Of a DNA stretch of 50,338 nt, positions 23,877 through 31,651 are shown one piece after another. The stretch lies in assembly GCA_002412925.1 (NCBI GenBank), contig DHVZ01000046.1:85703-136040 (forward strand), given 5' to 3'. The notes under the pieces are model-generated. The model ran no database searches. It saw only the letters and a program-made list of their open reading frames with translations, and was not told the origin of the DNA. How positions within the stretch are numbered: the stretch's first letter is position 1; each line of letters opens with the position of its first letter. Position numbers and translations under genes: made by a program. The DNA is from Anaerolineales bacterium UBA5195 (GTDB lineage Bacteria; Chloroflexota; Anaerolineae; Anaerolineales; Villigracilaceae).

Positions 23877-23903
23877 CCCCTCTCCCGTTTTACGGGAGAG
23901 GGG
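23877..23903 (+). terminator. Intercistronic hairpin between binding protein and permease
   Basis: A perfect 12-bp stem (CCCCTCTCCCGT with ACGGGAGAGGGG) has a TTT loop and no T-run. Such stems downstream of binding-protein genes protect that part of the message and give more binding protein than permease. Confidence 0.65.
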
Positions 23904-23917
23904 CATACGGATAAATC

Positions 23918-24889
23918 ATGCTCAACTACATCCTTCGTCGTCTCGCTCAAGCCATCCTTACGCTTTTTATCGTCAGCATCTTTCTCTTCGGGCTGATCAG
24001 CGCTGTGCCCGGCGGGATGATGTCGGCCTATGCTGAAAACCCGGACATGACCCCCGAGGATATTGCCCGCATCAAGGCACGCTACGGCCTGGATGACCCG
24101 GTGCCGGTGCGTTACGCCAAGTGGCTGGGGAACGCGCTCAAAGGAGATTGGGGGAATTCGTTCACCTCCAAACGGCCCGCTATGACTGAAATTACCGACC
24201 GCCTGCCAAATACGCTCCTTTTGATGGGCGTTATGCTGATCGTCACGCTGTTGATTGCGATACCGCTGGGGATCATCTCAGCCATCAAGCAATACACCTG
24301 GTTTGACCATATCACGACTACCCTGGCCTTTGCAGGACAGTCGTTGCCAGTTTTCTGGTTTGGACTTTTACTCATCATCGTTTTTGCCGTCACGCTCAAG
24401 GGCGGCGATGGCCGCCCGCTGCTCCCGGGTTCAGGAATGGCCACCCTCGGCAAACCATTTTCCCTCATCGACCGGATTGAACACTTGATCCTGCCGGTCA
24501 CCATGCTGGCCTTTGTCTCTGCGGCGGGCTATATGCGCTACCTGCGCTCTTCGATGCTGGACGTGATTCACGAAGACTATATCCGCACAGCACGCGCCAA
24601 AGGTTTACGTGAACATCTCGTCATTTACAAACATGCCCTGCGCAACGCATTAATCCCATTGGTGACACTCATTGGTCTCGATTTGCCTGTCTTGTTCGGC
24701 GGGGCGCTTTTTACCGAGACCATGTTTGCCTGGCCCGGGATTGGTCGTTTGTATTTCAACGCCGCGCTAAAAACTGACTACCCGGTGGTAATGGCCATCC
24801 TGATGATCCAGAGCGCACTCGTCATCCTCTCCAGCTTATTGGTGGATGTTATCTACGCCAGCCTCGACCCACGCATTCGTCTTTCCTAA
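23918..24889 (+). CDS. ABC peptide importer permease, DppB type
   Basis: This 323-residue inner-membrane permease has about six segments and the ABC coupling loop RTARAKGLREHLVIYKHALR. The N-terminal MLNYILRRLAQAI is typical of DppB/OppB. The family signature ETMFAWPGIGRLYF is seen near the end. It pairs with the DppC-type permease 16 nt downstream. A weak ribosome binding site is present, because the gene start lies 14 nt after the hairpin. Confidence 0.92.
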   Translation: MLNYILRRLAQAILTLFIVSIFLFGLISAVPGGMMSAYAENPDMTPEDIARIKARYGLDDPVPVRYAKWLGNALKGDWGNSFTSKRPAMTEITDRLPNTLLLMGVMLIVTLLIAIPLGIISAIKQYTWFDHITTTLAFAGQSLPVFWFGLLLIIVFAVTLKGGDGRPLLPGSGMATLGKPFSLIDRIEHLILPVTMLAFVSAAGYMRYLRSSMLDVIHEDYIRTARAKGLREHLVIYKHALRNALIPLVTLIGLDLPVLFGGALFTETMFAWPGIGRLYFNAALKTDYPVVMAILMIQSALVILSSLLVDVIYASLDPRIRLS

Positions 24890-24905
24890 ACAGGCAAACT
24901 ACCCC

Positions 24906-25823
24906 ATGTCATCTATTGCTGAAATCACGCAACACAATCTGGGTGAAGAATCTCTCCTGCGCTTCTTCTGGCGGCGCTTCCGCAAGCACCAGATGGCCCT
25001 GTTTGGCGCTGTCATCTCCCTCATTATCGTCCTGATGGTCATCTTTGCGCCCCTGCTGACCACTTATGACCCATTCAAACAAGACCTGCGCGCGCGCTTC
25101 CAGCCACCCTCCATAAGTCACTGGATGGGCACCGACGACCTGGGCCGCGATATGTGGACACGGGTTCTTTATGGCGGGCGCATTTCGCTCAGCGTTGGCC
25201 TGTTATCGATGGCTATTTCCATTTTCGTTGGTTCCCTGATCGGGCTGGTCTCCGGCTACTATGGCGGCTGGACGGACAGCATCCTGATGCGCATCACCGA
25301 AATCTTCATGACCATCCCACGCTTGTTCGTGCTGATCGCCATGGGCATGTTCCTGCGCACGCTCGACCTGCCTAACCTGCAGGCCGGTTCGTTCGCGCCA
25401 ATCGCCTTCATCATCGGCATCCTCTCATGGACCGGCACCGCCCGCCTGGTGCGCGCCTCCACCCTTGAGCTGCGTGAGCGTGAATTCGTGCAGGCCTCGC
25501 GCGCCCTGGGCGCCTCCGACAGCCGCACCTTGCTCCAACACATCCTGCCCAATGTTGCCTCACCGATTATCGTTTCGTCCACGCTCGGGCTGGCAGGCGC
25601 GATCATCAGCGAATCGGGCCTTTCCTACCTCGGCTTTGGTGTCCAGTTGCCCACACCCACCTGGGGCAACATGCTCTCCAACACCCAGAACCAGATGACG
25701 ACCGCCCCCTGGACGGCCATCTTTCCCGGCCTGATGATTTTTATCATTGTGATTGCCATCAATTATCTCGGCGACGGCCTGCGCGATGCCCTCGACCCAC
25801 GGCATATCGTCGGGAAAAAATAA
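24906..25823 (+). CDS. ABC peptide importer permease, DppC type
   Basis: This 305-residue permease has about six segments, an N-terminal cytosolic region (WRRFRKHQMALFGA) and the HWMGTDDLGRDMWTRVLYGGRISLSVG motif block typical of DppC/OppC. The coupling loop QASRALGASDSRTLLQHILP is present. The start at 24906 is favoured because upstream codons overlap the dppB-like gene without homology. No ATPase genes (DppD or DppF) follow: the next gene is a cyanophycinase-like protein. The ATPases must be elsewhere or shared with another importer. Confidence 0.92.
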   Translation: MSSIAEITQHNLGEESLLRFFWRRFRKHQMALFGAVISLIIVLMVIFAPLLTTYDPFKQDLRARFQPPSISHWMGTDDLGRDMWTRVLYGGRISLSVGLLSMAISIFVGSLIGLVSGYYGGWTDSILMRITEIFMTIPRLFVLIAMGMFLRTLDLPNLQAGSFAPIAFIIGILSWTGTARLVRASTLELREREFVQASRALGASDSRTLLQHILPNVASPIIVSSTLGLAGAIISESGLSYLGFGVQLPTPTWGNMLSNTQNQMTTAPWTAIFPGLMIFIIVIAINYLGDGLRDALDPRHIVGKK

Positions 25824-25828
25824 TAACC

Positions 25829-25866
25829 ATTCTAGGGGCGCAGCGATGCTGCGCCCCTAGAATTTT
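25829..25866. terminator. Strong terminator after the importer genes
   Basis: A perfect 16-bp stem (25829-25844 with 25848-25863; ATTCTAGGGGCGCAGC) has a GAT loop and is followed by TTTT. It separates the importer from the exported cyanophycinase-like gene, which therefore may be expressed separately or by read-through. Confidence 0.8.
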
Positions 25867-25876
25867 AAGGGATAAT

Positions 25877-27925
25877 ATGAAACGCTTGTTTTTTCTCATT
25901 CTAATTTCGCCCTTCATCTTTTGGCCCGTCCCCACTGCCGCCCAGAACACCCCAGGGCTGCTCATTCCGATCGGTGGTGGATATTCTGACATCTACGCCG
26001 GTTTCTCAACCGCAGCCGCCGCCAACGCGCGCAACGGGCAGGTCAAAATCCTTATCCTGCCATCCGCCTATTCCACCAATTCAACCACCATCACCGAGGC
26101 CGAGCGCCAGACCAATCTTCGCGATGCCGAGGAGCGGCGCTTTCAGATAGAGGAAGCCTGCAAACGGGCGGCCTCGCCGCAGGTGACCTGTCAGGCCATC
26201 CTCGCCCCGGTTTTTGTCCGCTCTGACGCCGAAAACCCGGCTACCCTTGGCTTGTTTTCTGATGATTTGAGCGCCATCTTCGCCCTGGGCGGTGACCAGA
26301 CGGTTGCCATGCAGACCCTCCTCGGCACGCCGCTCGAAGCCCGGCTGACGGAACTCAACCGGCAAGGCGTCATCGTCGCCGGAACAAGCGCAGGCGGCGG
26401 GATGCTTTCCGCCTCCATGCTGGCGGGTTACAACTCCAATTACGCCGCCGGGAACGCCCTGAACTTCGGCGCCGCCGACGTGTGGAACTCCCCCAAAAAA
26501 CATGGCCTGCCCTTTGGCCTTAAATCCGCGATCCTCGACCAGCACTTTCACCAGCGCGGACGCCTGCCCCGCCTGCTGAATGCCATCTCGCTTCCCGGTG
26601 TTCCCCATCTCGGCGTGGGTGTGGATGCCTACACCGGCGTTATCGCCGAAGATGAGACTCTCCGTGATGTCTTCGGCCTGTACACCGTCACCATTTTGGA
26701 TGCTGAGACCTATCACGCAGCGGAATCTGTCAAATATGTCGAAGCCGTTGGCAAGCCGCCCTTCCTCTCCCTGCGCAACGTACTCATCAACATTTTATCG
26801 CCGGGGGATTTCTCCTACGATCTAAAAACTCACACAGCGCGGTTAGGAAAGACTCCTGTTGCGCCTGCACCCAAAATCGAACGCCGCTTCGAAACGCTCA
26901 AAGTCCCGGATGGCGCAGGCGCCTTGCTCCTTTCTGGCGGAATTTCCAAAAACTTGAACGGCAGCAACCCGCTTTTGATGGAATTTGTGACCCTTGCCGG
27001 GACTGCAAACGCAAAAATTGCCCTGGTCGGTATTGGCTACCCGAATGATACCTCTGCCAACAACACGCTCGATCTGTATGCCAAAATCCTGCCCGGCCAG
27101 GTCACCAAGATTGTCATCCAAGACGAGGATATCACCCCGATCGAACTTCCCGTTGAAGTAACCGGGATATTGATCACCGGGCAGGATCCCTCCAAGGTCA
27201 AGGCTCTGGCGCTCACACCCGTCAAAGATGCCTGGCTGAAAGGCATCCCCGTTCTGGCCGATAACGCCGCCGCAGGGCTGGTGGGCGCGTTCTATTCTGC
27301 ACACGGCCCCATCTCACAGGACGCCGAGGAGCAGGAAATTGCCACACAGAAATCCTTCCGGCAGGGTAAGACAAAGGTGCTGCCCGGGCTGGGGCTGGTG
27401 AATGCCACATTTGAACCCCAATTGACGGACAACAATCGCTGGGGAAGGTTCTTTTCTGTTGCTTACGCGCAACCTGGCTTACTGGCGATCGGTTTAAGCG
27501 AAGGAACAAGCCTTGAAATCAGCGCCAGCGGCGGGATTGCACTCGGTACCAATCCCATCTTTGTGCTCGACCTGCGTAGGGCCAGGCTTGCGCTTGGCAA
27601 AAGCGATGGCTTTGTGATTGTCAACGGCCTGCTGGATGTCTTTGCGCCCGGCGAAAATCTCGCCCCTATAATTGCAGACGTCGATACAGTTGTCAACCCT
27701 GCCCCAACGCCTGTTCTCCCGACCTCCGAACCCAGCGCCACCGTCACGCCAACCCAAGCTGCCAAGCCGGCACAAGTCTCCCTAACGGCCACACTCGAGT
27801 CCGTCCAAACAGCGACCCCGGCCCCTGCAACCCAGTTACCCTCTCCCAGTCTGGGAATCGGACTTGGACTGCTTCTGATAATCGGTGCTGCAGCTTATTC
27901 GTTCTACCTGAAGCGACAAAAATAG
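25877..27925 (+). CDS. Exported, membrane-anchored tandem cyanophycinase-like protein
   Basis: This 682-residue protein has a signal peptide (1-22, ending PTAAQN), two cyanophycinase-fold domains, a Pro/Thr-rich stalk (about 607-658) and a C-terminal membrane segment (659-677) with the basic tail KRQK. Domain 1 (about 28-285) has Ser171 (GTSAGG), GGDQ, and DQHFHQRGRLPRL with His223. Ala251 stands where Glu is expected. Domain 2 (about 347-595) has lost Ser (ADNAAAG at 461-467) and His, but keeps Glu in LSEGTS (541-546). It likely sits outside the membrane. AAGGG precedes the ATG. Activity, if any, on cyanophycin is unproven. Confidence 0.83.
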   Translation: MKRLFFLILISPFIFWPVPTAAQNTPGLLIPIGGGYSDIYAGFSTAAAANARNGQVKILILPSAYSTNSTTITEAERQTNLRDAEERRFQIEEACKRAASPQVTCQAILAPVFVRSDAENPATLGLFSDDLSAIFALGGDQTVAMQTLLGTPLEARLTELNRQGVIVAGTSAGGGMLSASMLAGYNSNYAAGNALNFGAADVWNSPKKHGLPFGLKSAILDQHFHQRGRLPRLLNAISLPGVPHLGVGVDAYTGVIAEDETLRDVFGLYTVTILDAETYHAAESVKYVEAVGKPPFLSLRNVLINILSPGDFSYDLKTHTARLGKTPVAPAPKIERRFETLKVPDGAGALLLSGGISKNLNGSNPLLMEFVTLAGTANAKIALVGIGYPNDTSANNTLDLYAKILPGQVTKIVIQDEDITPIELPVEVTGILITGQDPSKVKALALTPVKDAWLKGIPVLADNAAAGLVGAFYSAHGPISQDAEEQEIATQKSFRQGKTKVLPGLGLVNATFEPQLTDNNRWGRFFSVAYAQPGLLAIGLSEGTSLEISASGGIALGTNPIFVLDLRRARLALGKSDGFVIVNGLLDVFAPGENLAPIIADVDTVVNPAPTPVLPTSEPSATVTPTQAAKPAQVSLTATLESVQTATPAPATQLPSPSLGIGLGLLLIIGAAAYSFYLKRQK

Positions 27926-27939
27926 GCCTTCCGAGTCCC

Positions 27940-27979
27940 ACAACAGGGAATCCGAACCAGCGGATTCCCTGTTGTTTTA
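27940..27979 (+). terminator. Terminator after the exported cyanophycinase-like gene
   Basis: A perfect 15-bp stem (27940-27954 with 27961-27975; ACAACAGGGAATCCG) is followed by TTTAT. Confidence 0.85.
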
Positions 27980-28039
27980 TACCCCGGCGCAAACAATCCG
28001 CCTAATACGCGGTATCCGCATTCTATGTTCTTATCCCGC

Positions 28040-28068
28040 TTGCCGCATTCGACATTTTCCAGTATCCT
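28040..28068 (+). promoter_or_regulatory. Promoter of the VOC gene, leaderless
   Basis: TTGCCG (28040-28045), 17 nt, TATCCT (28063-28068), then only 6 nt to the ATG at 28075, with no ribosome binding site. A leaderless message is predicted. Confidence 0.5.
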
Positions 28069-28074
28069 TACCCC

Positions 28075-28476
28075 ATGGAACCCAGAATCAGTATCCTTAC
28101 CCTTGGCGTCTCCGACCTGACAAGGTCGGTTAAATTTTATCGTAACGGACTTGGCCTGCCAACCAACTACAAAGAGGGCGGAGGGATCGCTTTCTTCCAG
28201 CTTGCCGGAACATGGCTGGCGCTGTATCCCTCGGAGGCCCTGGCCGAGGACGCCTGCCTACCCCCCGATCGCGCTCGTTTCGGGGGCATCACCCTGGCCC
28301 ACAACGTTCCCTCCAAAGCTGAAGCAGACGCCGTCATCGCCGAGGCGCTAGCCACCGGGGCGACCCTGCTCAAATCCGCCGCCGACACCTTCTGGGGCGG
28401 CTACTCCGGCTACTTCGCCGACCCCGATGGGCACCCCTGGGAAGTCGCCTGGAATCCATACTTCCCGCTGGACTAA
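28075..28476 (+). CDS. VOC (glyoxalase/bleomycin-resistance fold) protein
   Basis: This 133-residue cytosolic protein has the paired beta-alpha-beta-beta-beta modules of the vicinal-oxygen-chelate superfamily. It starts ISILTLGVSDLTRSVKFYRNGLGLP and ends YFADPDGHPWEVAWNP, the usual first and last motifs. Likely metal ligands include His437-type positions such as the His of DGHPWEV and Glu in WEVAW. The superfamily covers isomerases, lyases, dioxygenases and binding proteins, so the reaction cannot be named. It is a single gene. Confidence 0.85.
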   Translation: MEPRISILTLGVSDLTRSVKFYRNGLGLPTNYKEGGGIAFFQLAGTWLALYPSEALAEDACLPPDRARFGGITLAHNVPSKAEADAVIAEALATGATLLKSAADTFWGGYSGYFADPDGHPWEVAWNPYFPLD

Positions 28477-28479
28477 TTT

Positions 28480-28540
28480 TTGCCGCGGATTACGCAGATT
28501 ACACTGATTTTTTCTGTGCAATCGGCGTAATCTGCGGCAA
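28480..28540. repeat. Imperfect palindrome upstream of the GxxExxY gene
   Basis: TTGCCGCGGATTACGC (28480-28495) and the matching arm GCGTAATCTGCGGCAA (28525-28540) differ at one pair. ATTACGCAGATTACACTGATTT lies at and after the left arm in two overlapping parts. The right arm recurs at 28939-28955, after the gene. Confidence 0.7.
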
Positions 28541-28560
28541 ATTCATTGAAGAGCGTAAAT

Positions 28561-28944
28561 ATGGCAAAAATGGTCCATGAAGAAATAACCTACATCATTA
28601 TCGGGGCAGCGATGGAAGTGCATAAGGTGCTCGGCAACGGTTTTCTGGAAGCCGTCTATCAGAAAGCTTTGGAACACGAATTAAGGCTGCGCAATATTCC
28701 CTTTGAAGCGCAAGTACATTTGCCTGTTTATTACAAAGGAGAACTGGTGGGAGACTATATTGCCGATTTCTTGATCGATGGGCGGATTGTTGTGGAAATC
28801 AAAGCTGTTTCCAGCATGAATGACGCCCACCTGGCCCAGACCATCCACTACCTGACCGCGACCAACAACCAGGTTGGACTGCTCATCAATGTTGGCGCAA
28901 AATCCCTGGAGCATCGCTGCGTTGCAAACACAAAATCCGCGTAA
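28561..28944 (+). CDS. GxxExxY family protein
   Basis: This 127-residue protein carries the signature GNGFLEAVY (GxxExxY) and a PD-(D/E)xK-like core: Glu in FLEAVYQKAL, Asp in DYIADFLIDG, and Glu-x-Lys in VVEIKAV. A nuclease-like fold is therefore likely, but no function is established. The ATG at 28561 is preferred to an upstream TTG at 28546. Its last codons and stop lie within a copy of the repeat whose arm also precedes the gene, so gene and repeats travel together. GxxExxY genes are often found inside such repeats. Confidence 0.85.
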   Translation: MAKMVHEEITYIIIGAAMEVHKVLGNGFLEAVYQKALEHELRLRNIPFEAQVHLPVYYKGELVGDYIADFLIDGRIVVEIKAVSSMNDAHLAQTIHYLTATNNQVGLLINVGAKSLEHRCVANTKSA

Positions 28945-28955
28945 TCAGCGGCAAA
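28939..28955 (+). repeat. Repeat copy at the end of the GxxExxY gene
   Basis: GCGTAATCAGCGGCAAA matches GCGTAATCTGCGGCAAA at 28525-28541 with one difference, in the same orientation. It supplies the stop codon of the GxxExxY gene. Confidence 0.65.
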
Positions 28956-28970
28956 GATTGGAGGAATTCG

Positions 28971-29993
28971 ATGCCCAAAAAACTTACCCTCGCCGCCATT
29001 CGCATGGATGCCGCCCCCGCGTCCACTCCCTCCCGCCTGGAACGGGCCGCAAAACTGGTTGCCTCTGCCGCCGCCCAAAGCGCGCAAGTTGCCGTTCTAC
29101 CCGAAGTCTTCAACACCGGCTACGAATACCACGACCGGAACTATGCCCTGGCTGAATCGATCGGCGGGCAGACCGTTTCATGGCTGAAAGCCTCCGCCCG
29201 CCAGCACAATCTGTACCTGGCCGGAAGCCTGCTCCTGCGTGACCCAGACGGTATCTATAACGCCATGCTGCTGGTCTCACCCGAGGGGCGCATCTGGCGC
29301 TACGACAAATCCTACCCCTGGTGCTGGGAGCGCGCCTACTTCCGACCGCGCCAACACCCCCTCGCCCCCGCTGAAACCGACTTCGGTAAAATCGGGATGC
29401 TGATTTGCTGGGACACGGTCCACCCTAATTTATGGGCCGCCTACGCCGGAAAGATCGACTTAATGCTGGTCAGCAATTGCCCCCCAGCCCTGCATGAGAT
29501 GACCATTCACTTCCCCAATGGGAATTCGGTCAAACCCAACGGGTTAGGCCCACTGATGAATCTTATCTATCACCACAGCGGAAAAATCTTCGGGGAGTAC
29601 ACCCTGAAACAAAACACCTGGCTGGGCGTTCCGGTCGTGAACACCACCGGCGGCGGGCGGTTCCGCTCATTTCTTTCGCGCCCGCGCTTATCGTTTACCG
29701 GATTCCTGGCTGCGCGGCCTGACTTATGGAAATATATATCCCAGGCAGAAAAAATATATCTCGAAGCCGGGTATTTCGACCAGACCTTCATCGCCGATGC
29801 GCAGGGGCAAGTTCTCACGCGCACAAAAATCGACGGCGATGATCTCGCTGTCGCGCAGGTGGAATTGGCCGAGGAAACCCCCGTGCCGCAAACACCCCAA
29901 CCCAAAATCGACCTTTCATGGTTCACCTATCGGGTCGACGAGCTGGTCAATACCTTGTTGGTGAATTGTTACAACCAAAGGTGGAAAAACTAA
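28971..29993 (+). CDS. Nitrilase-superfamily carbon-nitrogen hydrolase
   Basis: This 340-residue cytosolic hydrolase has the triad Glu45 (LPEVFNTG), Lys113 (YDKSYPW) and Cys146 (LICWDTVHP). The superfamily cleaves nitriles or amides, including N-carbamoyl and omega-amide substrates. The long mid-insertion (about 165-235) and the C-terminal tail set it apart from the shorter omega-amidases. GGAGG precedes the ATG. Its last 4 nt overlap the end of the radical SAM gene on the other strand. The substrate is unknown, and the nearby beta-aspartyl peptide locus makes an amide of that pathway possible but unproven. Confidence 0.86.
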   Translation: MPKKLTLAAIRMDAAPASTPSRLERAAKLVASAAAQSAQVAVLPEVFNTGYEYHDRNYALAESIGGQTVSWLKASARQHNLYLAGSLLLRDPDGIYNAMLLVSPEGRIWRYDKSYPWCWERAYFRPRQHPLAPAETDFGKIGMLICWDTVHPNLWAAYAGKIDLMLVSNCPPALHEMTIHFPNGNSVKPNGLGPLMNLIYHHSGKIFGEYTLKQNTWLGVPVVNTTGGGRFRSFLSRPRLSFTGFLAARPDLWKYISQAEKIYLEAGYFDQTFIADAQGQVLTRTKIDGDDLAVAQVELAEETPVPQTPQPKIDLSWFTYRVDELVNTLLVNCYNQRWKN

Positions 29994-30889
29994 AGACCAA
30001 CCCCATAAACCTGATCGGGCGAGAGCTCTTCTGGGAAGCGCTCCCGCAGTGCCAAGCGCGCGTCATAACACAGGTGACAGGCATCGGCATAGCTTTCAGC
30101 ATGTGGCAGGTTGTATTCTTCCACCAGCGCCACCGGCCCGCCTGCCAGCAGCGGTCCACAAATCGGATGCGCCTCGGGGTGATAGTTGCTGCAAATTTCC
30201 TTCAATGAGCGCTGGAAAATGTTCCCAATCGAGACTCCCTGGCAGATATGCAGATTGCCGTACGGGTCAAGGTGACAGCGTCCCGGCTCGTGCAAATCTT
30301 CATGCGGACAAGAATTGAATTTACTCCACGGCTGGAGCATAGCCCGCGGGACAAGCTTACTGGTTGCCCTTCCGCGATACATCACGGCGGAATCCCCGCT
30401 GGGAATCAGGCCAACCGTCAGCGCAGCATTCGTTTCTTCGGGCTGGGCCACGCTGATCGTCCCCAGCGGGATGCCCAATTCTTCCGCCGCCGCAACCGCG
30501 TTGCGCACCTGCTGGCTGTTGGTCTCACTGTAATGGTATCGGTCGCTGCTGATCGTCAGGTTCTCGATCAAATCTGCGAAAGGTTTTAACCAGACCAGGG
30601 CATCTTCCTTGGTCTCGGCCCAATAAGCGTTCGAAACAATCCCAACGCGGAAACCCATGGCCGTCGCCATCTGCACACCACGCATCAGGATCGGATAATA
30701 TAAGAATGGTTCCCCACCCTCAAAATAGACCCATTCCAACCCCTCAACCTCATGCGCCTGCCGCAAAATCTCGTGGATCTGCTCCAGGTTCATCACCCCT
30801 TCCTGCCACGGGCTGCCCCAGACAAAGCAATGATCGCACTCGAAAGTGCATTTATAAGTTAATAACAGGTGAAGACCGTTCAGTTCCAT
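29990..30889 (-). CDS. Radical SAM protein with SPASM-like cysteine-rich C-terminus
   Basis: This 299-residue protein has the radical SAM cluster motif Cys14, Cys18 and Cys21 (CTFECDHC), then GGEP (58-61). C-terminal cysteines at 194, 205, 216, 233, 244, 271 and 274 (CHLDPYGNLHIC, CHLC) would hold one or two extra clusters, as in SPASM proteins that modify peptides or activate enzymes. The SSDRYHYSE motif is also notable. No small precursor peptide gene is seen beside it. It is divergent from upp and tail-to-tail with the nitrilase-family gene. Function is unknown. Confidence 0.85.
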   Translation of the reverse strand: MELNGLHLLLTYKCTFECDHCFVWGSPWQEGVMNLEQIHEILRQAHEVEGLEWVYFEGGEPFLYYPILMRGVQMATAMGFRVGIVSNAYWAETKEDALVWLKPFADLIENLTISSDRYHYSETNSQQVRNAVAAAEELGIPLGTISVAQPEETNAALTVGLIPSGDSAVMYRGRATSKLVPRAMLQPWSKFNSCPHEDLHEPGRCHLDPYGNLHICQGVSIGNIFQRSLKEICSNYHPEAHPICGPLLAGGPVALVEEYNLPHAESYADACHLCYDARLALRERFPEELSPDQVYGVGL

Positions 30890-30985
30890 GATTCACATCC
30901 TGCGGGCGAGCTTTTATTTTCCCGCCACATGACAAGTGTAAAACATTTGCAACAACAAGTCACCCGCCGAAAATCACCTTAGCGA

Positions 30986-30991
30986 TATAAT
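30986..30991 (+). promoter_or_regulatory. -10 box of upp
   Basis: A perfect TATAAT lies 29 nt before the upp ATG, in the gap divergent to the radical SAM gene. No clear -35 box is seen. Confidence 0.45.
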
Positions 30992-31019
30992 AAAGTAACC
31001 TGTCTTCCGAGGAGAATCC

Positions 31020-31646
31020 ATGTCGAATGTCTATGAATCCAAACACCCGCTGGTTCTGCACAAACTCAGCCGCCTGCGGGACGTAAAAACCGAACCCAAG
31101 AAATTCCGAGAACTGGTTCGGGAAATCGCCGCCCTGATGGTCTATGAGGCCACTGCCGACCTGGCTGTCACCCCGCGCGAAGTGCAGACTCCGCTGGCCA
31201 CCACCACCGGCTATGAACTGCACCACAAAATTGGTCTCGTGCCAATTTTACGCGCCGGGCTGGGCATGGTGGAGGGCATTTGGGAACTGATGCCCAGCGC
31301 CGAAGTCTGGCACATTGGCCTGTACCGCGATGAAAAGACCCTGCGCCCGGTGGAATACTACAACAAACTCCCGCTGGAACCCACCGTCTCCGTCTGCCTG
31401 ATCCTCGACCCGATGCTGGCAACCGGCGGCTCAGCCACTGCCACCATTGAAGTGCTCAAACGCTGGGGCGTGAAACGGATTAAATTTGTCGGGCTGATCG
31501 GCGCGCCGGAAGGCATCGCCCGCATGCAGCAAGAACACCCCGATGTGCCGATCTACCTGGCCGCGATCGACGATCACCTGAACGAAAAAGGATACATCGT
31601 CCCCGGCCTGGGGGATGCGGGCGACCGCCAGTTCGGAACAGGCTGA
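31020..31646 (+). CDS. upp: Uracil phosphoribosyltransferase
   Basis: This 208-residue salvage enzyme makes UMP from uracil and PRPP. The PRPP loop LDPMLATGGSA and the uracil-binding C-terminal GLGDAGDRQFGT are intact, and length matches the family. GAGGAG precedes the ATG. It is followed 5 nt later by the MTH1187-family gene in one short operon, closed by a strong terminator. No uracil permease is adjacent. Confidence 0.96.
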   Translation: MSNVYESKHPLVLHKLSRLRDVKTEPKKFRELVREIAALMVYEATADLAVTPREVQTPLATTTGYELHHKIGLVPILRAGLGMVEGIWELMPSAEVWHIGLYRDEKTLRPVEYYNKLPLEPTVSVCLILDPMLATGGSATATIEVLKRWGVKRIKFVGLIGAPEGIARMQQEHPDVPIYLAAIDDHLNEKGYIVPGLGDAGDRQFGTG

Positions 31647-31651
31647 AATCC

